Of a DNA stretch of 64,000 bases, positions 39,367 to 51,398 are shown piece by piece. A program made the translations under genes and the position numbers. The notes beneath the pieces were generated by a model, which worked only from the letters and a program-made list of their open reading frames with translations, ran no database searches and had not been told where the DNA came from. This stretch comes from Bombus terrestris (lineage: Eukaryota; Arthropoda; Insecta; Hymenoptera; Apidae). Where the stretch lies: NCBI RefSeq assembly GCF_910591885.1, contig NC_063279.1, positions 1,984,001 to 2,048,000 on the forward strand. Direction: 5' to 3'. Numbering within the stretch: position 1 is the first letter of the stretch; each line of letters starts with the position of its first letter.

Positions 39367-40252
39367 CTAGCGCGAGTAAAGCGGTTCGTTGGGAATCGTC
39401 GTCCGTCTCTGCCTCGTTAACTGGTTAATTACGTTGGTCGATAAAAGCGTCGGATGAAATTTTACGAGGTAGACTATACCGTAAAAAGATTTTCCGATTT
39501 GCAGTCTCGTTTCATTTGCTTCTCGCGCCCAAGGTTCTCGCGCTTCGTACCATGACGGCGTGGCGTGATTCACGCGGCAATTATATTCGTTTAATAACGC
39601 GTTGCAACAATCGCTTCATGAATATTTCCTCGTTTTCTTGGCCATCGAGGCGATTCTGTGCGTCGACCAGCCGACAGAACCAGAAACCGACGACTTTTGT
39701 CGCGTTTCACCCACGATCGCCGTTGCTAATATTTTTTCTCGTCGATCTGCCGGTCGTTTGCGTACGCGTAACGATTAATAATCGTTTATTGGTCGTGTAA
39801 CGTTCACTCCTACGCGACGTTTCTTCGAACCCCGCGGTCAGACGACACCCGGTGATTTACAAACCGGCTGGCTTTATTTAATAACGCGCCATAGTACGAA
39901 AGCTACCCGGAAGATCGTTCGACGAAAGACATCGACTCCGGCGTTTCGAATCGTTTGGTGTTTCGGAGACGGACGCAGTGGCGGCGACCTCCGGCGTTGT
40001 TGTTGTCGCGGTCTTTCGTTGTTCCATCGAAAACGCGAGTCCTCGAGTTACGTCAGCTGCGAACGCGTTTCAACTGCCAGGGAAATATTGGAAATATAAT
40101 CTGGAATCTCAGTTTCGATCGTTCGAAAGAAGAAACGCGTGTAATTTCATTGCTATTTTTATTATTAGTATCATTATCGTCATTAAGCAAGCCTGTTGAT
40201 ACGTAAATGAAAAAGAAGGAAAGAATAGAAGGAGAAAGCGAGAGACGTTATA
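39367..40252. other. Region without recognised gene
   Basis: Mixed composition, with overlapping open frames at 39955-40206 in two frames and no domain. No repeat was recognised. Confidence 0.4.
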
Positions 40253-40823
40253 TTAGTCCGAAATGTTTCTTTCTATGATTCTGAAATGTTTCTGTTTATA
40301 AGGAAACGATAGACGCGCAATGTTTTTTGTTTTATATTATTTTATCGAATTATGCGCGAACGTAATAATAGCGTAGTGTCGTAAACTATTATGATTAGTT
40401 TACTAATAATAAACGGATTAAACGGATGTTAGTTAAACAGAAAACAATGGTTATTTAACGCGAACCAATCTTAACAACGTATTATAATTAAGGCAACTAG
40501 ACAATTAATTAACAATTCTCGTCAACGCAATTTTCTCTTAACAACGCCAACAACACTATCTCGGCTCTCTGACTTCTCAATTCATACTGCTGTTAATTCG
40601 TTTATCATCCCCTAGCAACCCCTTGTCTTAGCCTCGCTACGCACGTGCTCAGCAACCGCTTGTTTACAATCCGCACGACACCCCCCAGGCCCCCCAACCA
40701 CGACACTACGATAGAAATAGAACGAAATGGCTCATAGCTAATTCAATAAAATAATGTAAAACAGAAATTGTTGCTCGTCTATTATCACCTTATGAAACGA
40801 AAGAAACTTTTCGGACAACCTAA
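40253..40823 (+). mobile_element. Tc/mariner-type MITE M3, interrupted by G3
   Basis: The left end (40253, TTAGTCCGAAATGTTTC) and right end (AACTTTTCGGACAACCTAA, to 40823) belong to the same MITE family as M4 and M6. The two halves are separated by a 339 bp insertion (40372-40710). Removing the insertion and one ATAG leaves about 228 bp, colinear with M6. Confidence 0.85.
40372..40710 (+). mobile_element. GTAG-family element G3 nested in M3
   Basis: A 339 bp copy with perfect 11 bp inverted termini CGTAGTGTCGT and ACGACACTACG, flanked by direct ATAG (40368-40371 and 40711-40714). Comparison with the uninterrupted M6 shows the filled site directly. The interior matches G1. It defines the family borders and the 4 bp target duplication. 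Confidence 0.85.
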
Positions 40824-41510
40824 TGTAACGTCGTTGATGAGGGTCCTGGGAGGTGTCGGGCTGATTATAAACAAGCGGTTGCTTGTTTGCCTGGTTGGGC
40901 TAAGACAAAAGACAAGGGGTTGCTAAGGGACAAAAATGAATTAACATTCAGTGTGAGTTGAGAAGTCAGAGAGTGCGAGTTGCGTTGTCGAGAGAGTGTT
41001 GCCAGTGTCACGTAAAATTAACGATAAAAAAGGAGTAGCTGAGCAATAACTTAACTCCACCGTGCTTTTATAATTTTGTAGGCTTTTATTCGCCAAAATG
41101 ATTAAGTACGATATTACAATGAAGCAGCGAAGTTAAAATAGTTGTTCAAACCATAGTCAAACTGTACACGAGACTAGTCTCGTGGTCGAATGCTTGCAGT
41201 TTTTACACGTTGCGTTTGTGGGTGTCGATGAGCAAAGAGAGGATCCTGATGGCCCCACGTAATGGGGAAAATGCAATGTCGAGCCATGCGCAAAGGTCGG
41301 GTCAAAGCCTAACGGTTCACTGTCAGGTGGTATGGAACGACGTGGATTTGGGTATGGTCGTTGTCACAGATCCCTGGTGACGTAATTAGTTGTCTTAATT
41401 GTAATACGTTATTGCGATTAGTTCGCGTTAAACAACCATGGTTTCCTGTCTAATCAACGTCTGTTTAGTCCATTTGTTGTAAATAAACTAATTACAGTAA
41501 AGATCCTACG
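40824..41510 (-). mobile_element. GTAG-family element G4 (inverted) carrying an LTR
   Basis: Starts immediately after M3 with TGTAACGTCGTTGATGAGGG and ends AAAGATCCTACG. It is the reverse orientation of G1 and contains the shared ACAAGCGGTTG, GACAAGGGGTTGCTAAGGGA and TCAACGTCTGTTTAGTCCAT segments. A 363 bp insertion (41006-41368) splits it. The flanking CTAA/CTGA tetramers may be a decayed target duplication. Confidence 0.8.
41006..41368 (-). repeat. Solo LTR-like insertion, copy 1
   Basis: Read on the minus strand it starts TGTGACAACGACC and ends TTTTACGTGACA, the TG...CA pattern with TGTGACA/GTGACA ends common in Ty3/gypsy LTRs. An AATAAAAGCC polyadenylation-type signal lies in the second half. 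It contains an 18 bp perfect palindrome at 41167-41184 centred on GACTAGTC. There is no internal retrotransposon sequence beside it. A clear target duplication is not visible. Confidence 0.6.
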
Positions 41511-43456
41511 CTGATAAGATAAGGCAAACGAATGTCGCGGAGATTCGAAGAGGTCTGAAAATCCTGACGATTATAAAAATATAGCGCGTCTGTACGTTGT
41601 AGAGGATGTGTCTTACGGATGATATCGCGGTGATGTACAGACTTGGCCGAACGCGTCGTTCCACAGATAGCGCGGTAGTGGGTCGCGTATTTTCATATTT
41701 TTCCGTAGAAAGTCGGGCAGGAAAAGCGATTGTACGAGGAAACAACCGTTAATGCGTTAATAATACAAAAAAACGTAAGACGATAATGACCGGTGGCTGT
41801 TCGAAATTAAGAGAACAGGTACGGCTGATGGGTTCCGATCAAACCCGATTCCCACCAACATTCTTTTTCCACGCGTGTGCTCGGTTTTACGACCTTGAAA
41901 CGATCACGGTGGTCGCCCCTCAAACGTAACGTTCGTTCGACTCTATCGTTTTACTTCGTCTCGCCTTCTCTCGGTTTTCCTCCATCGAGCACGCCGTTAG
42001 TCGCATCGATGAAACTTTCTCCCGTCCAGTGGTTTTCGAATTCTTACGATCGATCGTTTCTTCGTCGAACGTACGTGCGTAAGAGCGTCGGTTATCCGGC
42101 CGAACGATCTCTTGATTAATTAAGACGTACGTCCGTGCCAGAACGTAAAGCACGCTGCGTACGATGCGTAACAAAGGACCGTGTCATTGTGAAATCCCGA
42201 CGGTTGCTTCCACGCGATATTTTCACTCTTTGTACGAGCTGATTCAGGTGTAGCGGCACCGGGTTAAGTGATTAATGGCCATTGTGGGAACGAGAAAGTT
42301 CGATGAACGTGGGGTATGCAAATCGATGCGGAGATTAAACGCCCTTTTTGGGAGAGGCTGGCATCTCGGCAGCGTAGATTTTTAGCAACAGGTATTCGCG
42401 GCGTAGGCTGTCCAAGAGTCGACGTATTTTCTTTTGGTTGTAAGGATATCACGCGTCTACGAGACTCTTGCCATTTATCTGCCATTTTCTACCGTTTTCT
42501 GACACGCGTCTCTGTCACAGTTGATAAATCGTTTTAATTCGTCGTATAAATCGATCGCTTCCGGCCAAACAATATCCCAACGATATTTCATCGAATCATA
42601 TCTCCGTAAATTTCTTTAATCGATAACGTACGCCAATTGCTTCGAATTTGCCAGACGAATTTTCTAAAGTAGCCCTCGTACGTTTAGTTTGTCGCTCGAA
42701 TTTAGTTTCGCGGGAAAAGCGCGAGCTGCGGCTGATATATCTGCTGGAAGATTTTTCGTTTCGCCGGTAAGGACAATGTCCGGACGAGATTTTTCCCTTC
42801 AAGCACCGTCTTACGTTTACAAGCCGATCCATCGTCGCTCGATGCGATACACCGACCGTTTAGTTCGCGTACCATGCCCCTAGACGAGTCAGAGGAACCA
42901 AAAATATATCTCAAACAGGTATATAGCAATCGTCGTAGAAATAGAATAGGCGAGTTTACGGATTGACGTGAGACAACGAGGCGTTTCGTCATCGCGGCGC
43001 GCGTTTTCACGAGAGAGAAAGAAACGAGAAGAAAGAGCGCGTAGCGTTGCGTGGTTCGACGTCGCCTTTTCTAAATTCCGTCGCGTAACAATGCTGTGTA
43101 CATACTTGTTTAATCGCCAGGGATATCGAACAACGACGTATCGGCCACGGGTGGGCGAACTCGTTGCGAGGCTCGTTAGTCAATGGTCGATCGATTGGCG
43201 AAGTAAGGCGAAATTCTGCTAGGCAAGGTTACGATGAAATAATGCACGGTCCGTGGAAGGGAACACGAGTGGCAACGAGATATTTTTAAGAAAGATCCGC
43301 ACACGTCGGTTGGATTAAAACGGAGAATGTAAATTTGGCTGATCGGTACAAGCGTCGTAAAAAAGGAAGCAAAAGGCACTTTTCTTTTTTGCCTCTCTTC
43401 GAATTCCCTTGAAACGATTGATAATCCGAATTATACGAGCTACGGGTATTTATTGT
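41511..43456. other. Region without recognised gene
   Basis: No gene supported. A GC-richer block at about 42240-42430 (for example TAAGTGATTAATGGCC) might be regulatory. Open frames on both strands overlap and carry no domain. Confidence 0.35.
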
Positions 43457-44907
43457 TTAACACTTTGACTGCCACTTGACCGGCCACGGTTTCTCCTGTA
43501 ACGCCACGGTGGTCATTGATGGTGACCTGTGCGATTGAATTTTTTACAATTGTAAAAATTGTATGAAAATCGACAGTTAGGGCATTTTGAATATAACCGA
43601 TAAATAGAAGATACTTTGAAACGAAAAGTGTCCCATCGAACGATTAAACGTTTTTATTAGAACATCGATAAAAAAAAATGAGAACAAATCTTGCATCTGA
43701 CGGTGCACTGTGTTAAAACACTTGAAACATAAATGTGGCACATCGATGCAATCTGGACGATAGGTGGTCACCTTTTTGGTCCGATTCTTAGCAATTTTTG
43801 ATCCCAACTGTTTAACATTTTTTTCATACCACTCTCTGCAAAATTTTCCTGCCAGATACGCTTGCCCTTCTTTCTTCCGCGTTTCGTGTCGCGATCTTTG
43901 TCGAATAAGAATATTTCACGGCTCCGGTGAATGGCACTGTGTAAGGTGCATCGCGAGTGCCATTCTAAAATCCGATACCTTGATTTTTGTTTTTGTTGCT
44001 CGTTTATAGAGTATCGTCGCGTTTGAAATCGATGCATTTAACAATAACTCTAAAGCCAATTTTATATACCACTCGAGGGTTCTTCTATGCGGTGTGGAAT
44101 ACGCTATCGTTTGATCCGATAAATCTACGGCACATTTTCCTCCGTTTTGATCTACCACTACCGTTGGTTTATCGCAAACATAATTCTTTTTACCTCTACC
44201 ATTTCAGCCGAATGTTTCGTCGAAATCGTAAAAATAATCGTAATACTGTTTACTAATATCTTCTACGCGTTTCAACGATATATTCCGCACGTTTTGCCTA
44301 CGACGAAATAACGAGTGCGAATGGTTTGTTGAAATAAACGAAGCCTTGTTACGATATGTCGCTATCAACTGTTAGCAAGGCGCCACGGTGGTCAACCGTG
44401 ACCATCAATAAGATAAACGGTCCATCGAGAAAGAACGTTATCTTACATCGTCAATTTATTATTATTTTGTCTTTATATGCTTCGAATAATAAAAATACTC
44501 CCGTGGTGTTCTCAGCGAAACGTGTGATTTCGGCGTGGCAAAGTTTGACTTTGAATCTCGAAGATGCTTAAAAACATCGATTTAACGGAATTTCTAATTC
44601 TTTAACCAACCGTTAAATCCGCGTACTAGATCCTCGTGAAACTTGCGACGCGCTGCTAGTTACACGTTCACCCTGTAATAGAAGCAAAACTCGTTCGAAC
44701 AAACCTAAAACTCGGTTAGAGCTGGGCTTTCGGCGTTCGCTACTTATCCTTCCACAGGTGGATCGGAGAGACGAAACATAGACCAACTGCAACGGTAGTA
44801 ACGAGCAGTGTCGCAAATGAAATTGTAACGTTAGGTGAGAACAGGATGGTATGGACGAGTGGCGAAGGAAGAAACGTGCGATTTCGGCGTGGCAGTCAAA
44901 GCGTTAA
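43457..44907 (-). mobile_element. piggyBac-like element, copy B1 (decayed)
   Basis: A 1451 bp element flanked by TTAA (43457-43460 and 44904-44907), with inverted termini CACTTTGACTGCCAC and GTGGCAGTCAAAGCG. A subterminal inverted motif, GCCACGGTGGTCA, lies near each end (about 43502 and 44381). It carries a broken transposase on the minus strand. The terminus-proximal phrase GATTTCGGCGTGGCA occurs twice (about 44527 and 44881), so roughly 350 bp at the 5' end relative to the transposase look duplicated or inserted compared with copy B2. Confidence 0.85.
43577..44260 (-). pseudogene. piggyBac transposase C-terminal remnant in B1
   Basis: Minus strand. STKHSAEMVEV (about 44190-44226) leads into VDLSDQTIAYSTPHRRTLEW, which holds the conserved third catalytic Asp of the DDE_Tnp_1_7 fold. 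Then follow LALELLLNASISNATILYK and, after a frame change, an acidic-basic linker and the C-terminal Cys-rich DNA-binding segment (PDCIDVPHLCFKCFNTVH). An expected Cys before PDC is Arg. The first half of the protein, with the first two catalytic Asp residues, is absent. The two frames overlap at about 43916-44037, so at least one frameshift is present. Not functional. Confidence 0.85.
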
Positions 44908-47900
44908 AACGGAATATGAAACCGCGAAACCTGACAATGAGAGTAAAGAAACGGCTATATATCGGACGAAATAATACGCAAAGTTACCGTTAGCGTTTAA
45001 AAATATCTGGCGTTTCTTACGTTCGTTTTTCACGTTCGTTAACGTTAAAGAAAGAAGGAACCGTTATCGGTATTTACGTGATACGATCGGACGGAATGGT
45101 AAATCGCGCAACTGGCGCGTATAGCTGGCCTCCGTACGCGGTGATTCGAAAAAGCTGGCAATCGATCAAACGGATAAATATTAAGCAGTTTCGTTGTAAA
45201 AGTAAAAGTTGCACGACGAGATGGTTACTCGCGGCCGACGGTATTGAAATTTATTTAAATCCGGCCGCGCTCGGAAGGATAAGACATCGAGGAGGATGCT
45301 CGAAGCGAGGTGAACGCGACGTTGCGAGCCAAGCGCAGCTTCTTAAATCGTTCCTGTCTTGTTTTGATTAATGGCACGGTAGTCTCGGTTTGCTCGCGAT
45401 ACCGCCTCTAATTGCAGCTCTTTTTTCAACGCGAACGCTCGGTTTGCATAGGTAAAACGTTGTTCCTCGAACGGAGAGTAACGAGCGACCGGTTGGCACC
45501 GTTGGCAGGGTCATTTACGAACTGCGTGATCGATGCCATTGGCACGTACTTACGCGTATTTATCTTTGCTGGCTGCCACGAAAATTTCGCTTCGTCATTT
45601 TTAATTAAGAGAACCCGTCGCAGCGTGGTGGCGCGTTCTCATTTGGTTATCAACGTCGCGATCGATTCGTAATTACGTGGGCAGAACTAGTTTTATATTC
45701 GACAACTACATCCTGGCTTCAACCCTTTTTGCGAATGCCTTTTATGGCTGTACGCGCGCGTCCACTTTTCTCCTCGCGTCAAGCATCGCTTAAGTCGAAC
45801 GGCCGATACCGCGTTCTCGTTTACATCGATTTCCTCCGAACGCAGCGATATCGCTTCCAACATCGCTGTCGCTTTTTCTATGCCAACCGCGACGTTCCGT
45901 AAATATCGATCTCTATATATACGTGGCAACTGGAATCGCGATAAATATTCCCAAAAATATTTTCGTATTCCGTCGTTGGGATATTTCCGTTAATCGTCCG
46001 GTGACGTATAAATACGCGAAACGATGCCTCCGAACGGATGTCCTCCGATTCCTAGCGAACTGGTAAGCGTGATCTATTTATTCGGGTCGAATTTGTCGGC
46101 GACCTTCGCGTTTTCGCTCCTCGAAAAAATACGTTCGTTCGTATCGCGTCCGATTCGTCTCGCTTCTGTATATTTTAGGAGAAGCTTTCGGATTGTAACG
46201 CGATTCTAAAAGCCACGCACATGCCACGGATCTAAAAAAAAAGATGCCAGCATTTTCTACTCGAGCAAGCTTACCTCTCATTTCGATCGGTTACAGGCTT
46301 TCGCTATTCGATCTGCGAGCGAAAATAAAGAAGGTACGTCGCGTCTGTAAAATTTCGCCACGGACGACTTCGTTGTAAAGTTATAAGAAAATCTATCGTA
46401 GCAAAAACGAGGCGCGCGCTTTTCGTACAATTTCCATGTTTCGAGCTCTCGCGAATTATTCGCTGTAACGAACGTCGCGACGAACGAAGCGTTCTACGAC
46501 GCAATATTAATATTCTCTGGGACGGAAATTCGCGTTGGACGTGTATCTCGGTTTTCTTTCGATATTTCCTTGCCACTTCGTAACGAAGCGTTTGTAGGAA
46601 AATCGTATTTAGAAAGCTCGTTACTTGCGTTTTACCGGTTACTCGCGGTTCGTCGAGCACCTGGTGCGACGTTTATAACGAGAATCGTTTGGGCCAGCGT
46701 AACAGGTTGCGTGAAACTGCATCGAAAAATTGTCAGTTTTGCCGTTAAACGCAGAACGCGTAACGCGGGGAGACGCGAGAGTGGCGAGCGTGTGGGTGCC
46801 AGTATTTTCGTTCTAACCTAATTCAGTAGTTCTAAGGTTACACGGTGGCTTCCTAAATATAAAATCTAGCACGAGCTGTAAAATACTCGATATGTATCTC
46901 GCGCGTCTCTTTCCTCGTTTCTTTTTCTCTATACGAGACGACGCTTCGTTATCCGATCGTTTCGTTACCGTTTCGACGAACGTCAGCGACGCGACGTAGC
47001 GTTTTTCCGCGCGTTACGACCGACGCATCGTCGACCTCGCGAATTACGCGCCCGCGTTTCCCAAGGATGGCAATTTTCACGTAAACCGACCGAGAGACGC
47101 GCCAAAACGTTTAAATTACTATTACGACGAATTTCTAGGCAATCGGAGATTAAACGGCGATTTCTGTACGTTGCGCGTTGCAGCTACAAGACGCGACTAT
47201 TCGACGCACGCGCGTCGTAAATTTGCCGATCCGATCGCGCACGAGACAAAGGCGTATCGACGCTAGCGACGAGAAGGTGGATCGCGTTAAGCAGCCGGCG
47301 ATCGATTCGGACAGCCATATTTTCTGGAATTAGCGGAGAGGAAGGGTCGGCTTGATCCGCGGAGATCGCGATCGCGAGAGGCTTCTTTGGAATAGCGGGG
47401 AGGGGGGCGATCGAGAGGCACACGGAATCGAAGGTGGGTACCGAGATCGGAGGTGGGAGAATTTCCACATCGAGAGAGCTGCCAATCGCGATCGGCGGGT
47501 TTTACCTGCAGCCGCGATCGCCCATGCAACCAGAGACAGATTGCAACGGTGAAATAACAGCGTTTCTCGCTCCTTCCTTCTCTCCCTTCTTCCTGGCTAT
47601 CCGCCTATCGACATTTACATTCGGGCATACCAGCCCGGGGAAAAGTTTTACAAACGCGTCTGCGTCTCTTTCTCTCCTTCTCGAATCGTCCAATCAAAGT
47701 TCCAGAGAAGTGGCTTGTGCAAGTGACACCGACTGGTATTATATACACGGTGTCCCCTATTCCGAGCGTTCCTTTTTGCCTGGCTTCCTTCGGGCAGATC
47801 GTTACTATCGGTGTCCGCTCTGTTATTCGAAAAGATCGCTGCAAGCACCGTTTCTTTGCCCCCGTGGAAACCTGGTTGCGGTAACGCGAATTTTAACGAT

Positions 47901-48485
47901 CGCTCGAAAGTACTTTGACCGAACGAGCCTTTTTCTTTCCAACGTTCGTACCATGAATAGTTTTAGCTGCTGGCTGCTCGCTTGTCGTAAGTAGCAGCCA
48001 ACGAGGGCGATACTTTGGTAACGACGAACCCAGAAGTTCTCTTTGTCGAGTACCAGCGTATAAGCTTGTTCGTCTTAGCTTCGAACGTGCTCTTCGATTC
48101 CAGAGGAGATTAGAATTTATTTGCAACGCGATCTCGTCGAACGCGGTACGATAAGTTGCAGGCAAATCTCCACTCGAGCGAAAGATTTTACTTTTAGTTT
48201 CAGCGTGCAGCGAACAACGTCAACTAAGAAACTCGGGTGTAATTTCTTGCGACGTTTATGTCGACGGATCGGAGGCGAGCGACAGCTGTAAATTTAATTC
48301 GTAACGAGAATGTAATTGGCGAACATCGTATCGATTCAAATTTTGCCAAGTGCGTGCTCGAGTAGTACAAAAATTGACGTCTAAACGTCTAAACGCACGA
48401 TCCCTCGGATCGACGAACGCGAGTCGCGAGGAAGCTTGCAAGCTCTTCGAACGTTCGTCGATGAACGAGTTCGTCGAGATGAGTG
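44908..48485. other. Region without recognised gene
   Basis: No gene supported. A GC-rich block at about 47180-47560 is open on both strands in several frames and could be a regulatory island. Elsewhere the sequence is CpG-rich but unstructured. Confidence 0.35.
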
Positions 48486-48684
48486 TTAGGTTGTCGGAAA
48501 AGTTTCTTTCGTATCATTAGGCGATAATAGCCGAACGACGATTTCTCTTTTATATTATTTTATCGAACTGCGCGTGATTTCTATTATTACGTTCGTGCAC
48601 AATTCGATAAGCTAACATAAAACCAAAAACATCGTGCGTCTATTATTTCCTTACAAAACGAAAGAAACATTTCGGACAACCTGA
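48486..48684 (+). mobile_element. Tc/mariner-type MITE, copy M4
   Basis: A 199 bp element with ends TTAGGTTGTCGGAAAAG and CATTTCGGACAACCTGA. The interior contains ATTATTTTATCGAACTGCG and a CTATTATTTCC segment near the right end, shared with M3 and M6. Non-coding. Confidence 0.8.
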
Positions 48685-50173
48685 TACATAATGCTTGGTT
48701 GCAATAACATCGTGGCGAGTATTCGATGGTCACAGCGCCGAATGTTCGAGTGTACGGGTACAGCGACAGGAAATCGAGAGAACGATCGGTCCTCGACGAT
48801 ATCCGGGACAGAGAGGTTCCTGAAACTTTGCAAAGAATACGCGCGTTCCGTGTACCTACGTGACAAAATTATGGCAAATAAATAACGATCGAGCAGTTCA
48901 CAGGCCACGGGGTGGTCAACGTAATTGCACTTTTCGAAATTGTCGAAAGCGGTTCGATGCTCGTCTTACGTAATTTCTTCTCTCTTTTTCGCTTCTTTTC
49001 GATTTGGCGAACAAGCGACGACGATATCGTCGAACGAGGTCGTGCGAGACGAATTTTTATCAGAAAACAGTACGTCACGAATACGAAATAGCGCCGCGTG
49101 GACGTTACCGCCGAACATGGACTCGGTTTTACGAGTTTTAATAGGAAACGCCTACGTCGATGACAGACTCGTAGATGAATTGCGTCAGTCGTCGGTTCCA
49201 AATTAAAAGTAGTATACCTTGAATAGTTTCTCGAAGGGAAATGCCAGGAACAATTTAACGGTATTGGTAGCCCAGAGCTTGGTATTCCTTTCACAGATTT
49301 CTACGGTGCGTGGGCGATCCAATTGGCCTAACTGCGCGAGGTGGTCCATCGTTGGCTTACGGCGAACGCTCGTTTTCTCCTCTTCGAGCTTCGTAAATGT
49401 AGTTTTAGAGACATCTTCCGATCGTCGCGCTCGAATTCATCCGTGTCTCGATGATTGTTTTCGTGTATATTCGAGAATCGGATACAACGATCTACGTTTG
49501 ATCGCCACGACGGACATTACGACGAGAAATTGAGAAATAACGCGCACGTGCTGATGCGTTCTCGTTTCACGAAAATTCCACGTCTGCTTTTTGCGTCGAA
49601 AGGAAGAAATATTCTTCCGCGTTAGCCGTAACTCGTCTCGTGCTATGCGTCGTGTAGTAATGCGCTAGATGCGCGTTATTCCATTTTTACGCCCTGTAAC
49701 GACGATCCTTGCTCGACGACGAGAAAACACGACACGTACTTACGTTACGCGGATATCTCGAATTAACGGTCTCCGGTGCGATCTTTTCAAACGTTTCCTT
49801 TATTCGATGGAATACAAATTCGTTCTAACGTTCGTTTCTAAAAACGTTCCGACAAACGCGTAATCGATGTTTACCGTCGTTCGATGGTAACGCAATTACG
49901 TTGTGCAATTAACGATAAAACGAAAATTTAGATATAATTTGACGGCGACGTTGAAACGCGAGATACGATTCGCAAGAAGTAGACGTACGCAAGAAACTGC
50001 TTGACAATTTCAGCAATTCCATGGACCAACGCGATGGATATTTGTACGGGAACGCGATACGAATAGAAGATAAGAAATGTCGACTTGATAAATATCGGAG
50101 CAGCGTTTTATACGTTTCTCGAAACGTTTGGATAATTCTCTCGAGTCGTAACGAGTTAATTGACGTGATTTAG
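48685..50173. other. Region without recognised gene
   Basis: Open frames at 48869-49533 occur on both strands without recognisable domains. No repeats were found. Confidence 0.35.
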
Positions 50174-50325
50174 GAGCTAGCCGAGAGCACGGAGCAGCCA
50201 GTGGCCTACGCCCTACGCTATCGGCCAGACATTCCACCGATATGGATTTGAATTTGCTGGCCATCGACCATCAAGGCAAAATCGATTCGCTATACGCCGT
50301 GCAAGTGCATAAACAAGTTTTCGAC
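50174..50325 (+). other. Candidate exon, unknown gene
   Basis: A possible acceptor (GATTTAG, 50167-50173) and donor (GAC|GTATGC, 50325/50326) bracket 152 bases that are GC-richer than their surroundings. From an ATG at 50242 the frame reads MDLNLLAIDHQGKIDSLYAV and continues to the donor. A second plus frame from the acceptor is open to 50251 (ELAESTEQPVAYALRYRP). The minus strand is also open (ATG at 50264, MASKFKSISVECLADSV). Open frames in three registers suggest either a conserved exon or a GC-rich non-coding block. The product is not recognised and the strand is not certain. Confidence 0.25.
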
Positions 50326-50720
50326 GTATGCCAGTCCGTGGTTATACCATCGAGGATACGTCCTTCGCGAGTTTGACTCGTGCACTCTTTTCGTCGACGA
50401 ACCGGTTCAAACGTACTATCTCTCGCTGTATCGCCGGATAATTAATCCGCTCGAGCTATAGCGCGATAATATCCGATAACAGAAGCTTCGCTTTCCTACG
50501 TCTATCTTCTCGCATCTATTTAATAGTCGGGATTATGGCGAATCTAGCTTCTAACGAACTTTCGACCGGTCGTTCTTAACGGCTAAATAAAATTATCGCA
50601 AGCTCGCCGCTTATTTAAGAAACGAAGTTTACGCGCGTAACGAACAACGGGATAACGACGATTGTCGGTTGTCGGCTTTCGAAACTCCGACTCGTTCGAA
50701 TCAACGAGTTTAAGGAATAG

Positions 50721-51398
50721 TGTAGTATCGTGGATAAGTGGTGTTGGACGAATTGTAGACAAGCGATTAAGACGTTAAGATCAAGCGATTAAGATAAAGA
50801 CGAGGGGTTGCTAAGGGACAAAAACGAATTAACAGTCGTTGTAAGTTGAGAAGTCAGAGAGTGCGAGTTGCGTTGTCGAGAGAGTGTTGCCAGTGTCACG
50901 TAAAATTAACGATAAAAAAGGAGTAGCTGAGCAATAACTTAACTTCACCGTGCTTTTATAATTTTGTAGGCTTTTATTCGCCAAAATGATTAAGTACGAT
51001 ATTACAATGAAGCAGCGAAGTTAAAATAGTTGTTCAAACCATAGTCAAACTGTACATAAGACTAGTCTCGTGGTCGAATGCTTGCAGTTTTTACATGTTG
51101 CGTTTGTGGGTGTCGATGAGCAAAGAGAGGATCCTGATGGCCCCACGTAATGGGGAAAATGCAATGTCGAGCGATGCGCAAAGGTCGGGTCAAAGCCTAA
51201 CGGTTCACTGTCAGGTGGTATGGAACGACGTGGATTTGGGTATGGTCGTTGTCACAGATCCCTGGTGACGTAATTAGTTGTCTTAATTGTAATACGTTAT
51301 TGCGATTAGTTCGCGTTAAACAACCATGGTTTCCTGTCTAATCAACGTCTGTTTAATTCATTTATTGTGAATAAACTAATTGCAGTAAAGATCCTACA
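50721..51398 (-). mobile_element. GTAG-family element G5 (inverted) carrying an LTR
   Basis: Starts TGTAGTATCGTGG and ends AAAGATCCTACA, flanked by direct ATAG (50717-50720 and 51399-51402). Colinear with G4 from GACGAGGGGTTGCTAAGGGA onward and interrupted at the same internal base by the same LTR-like insertion (50894-51256). The left ~80 bp differ from G4. Confidence 0.85.
50894..51256 (-). repeat. Solo LTR-like insertion, copy 2
   Basis: 363 bp, the same length as the copy at 41006, with only a handful of substitutions by eye (for example CATAAGACTAG against CACGAGACTAG, which breaks the palindrome of copy 1). Same TG...CA ends on the minus strand and same AATAAA. Confidence 0.6.
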
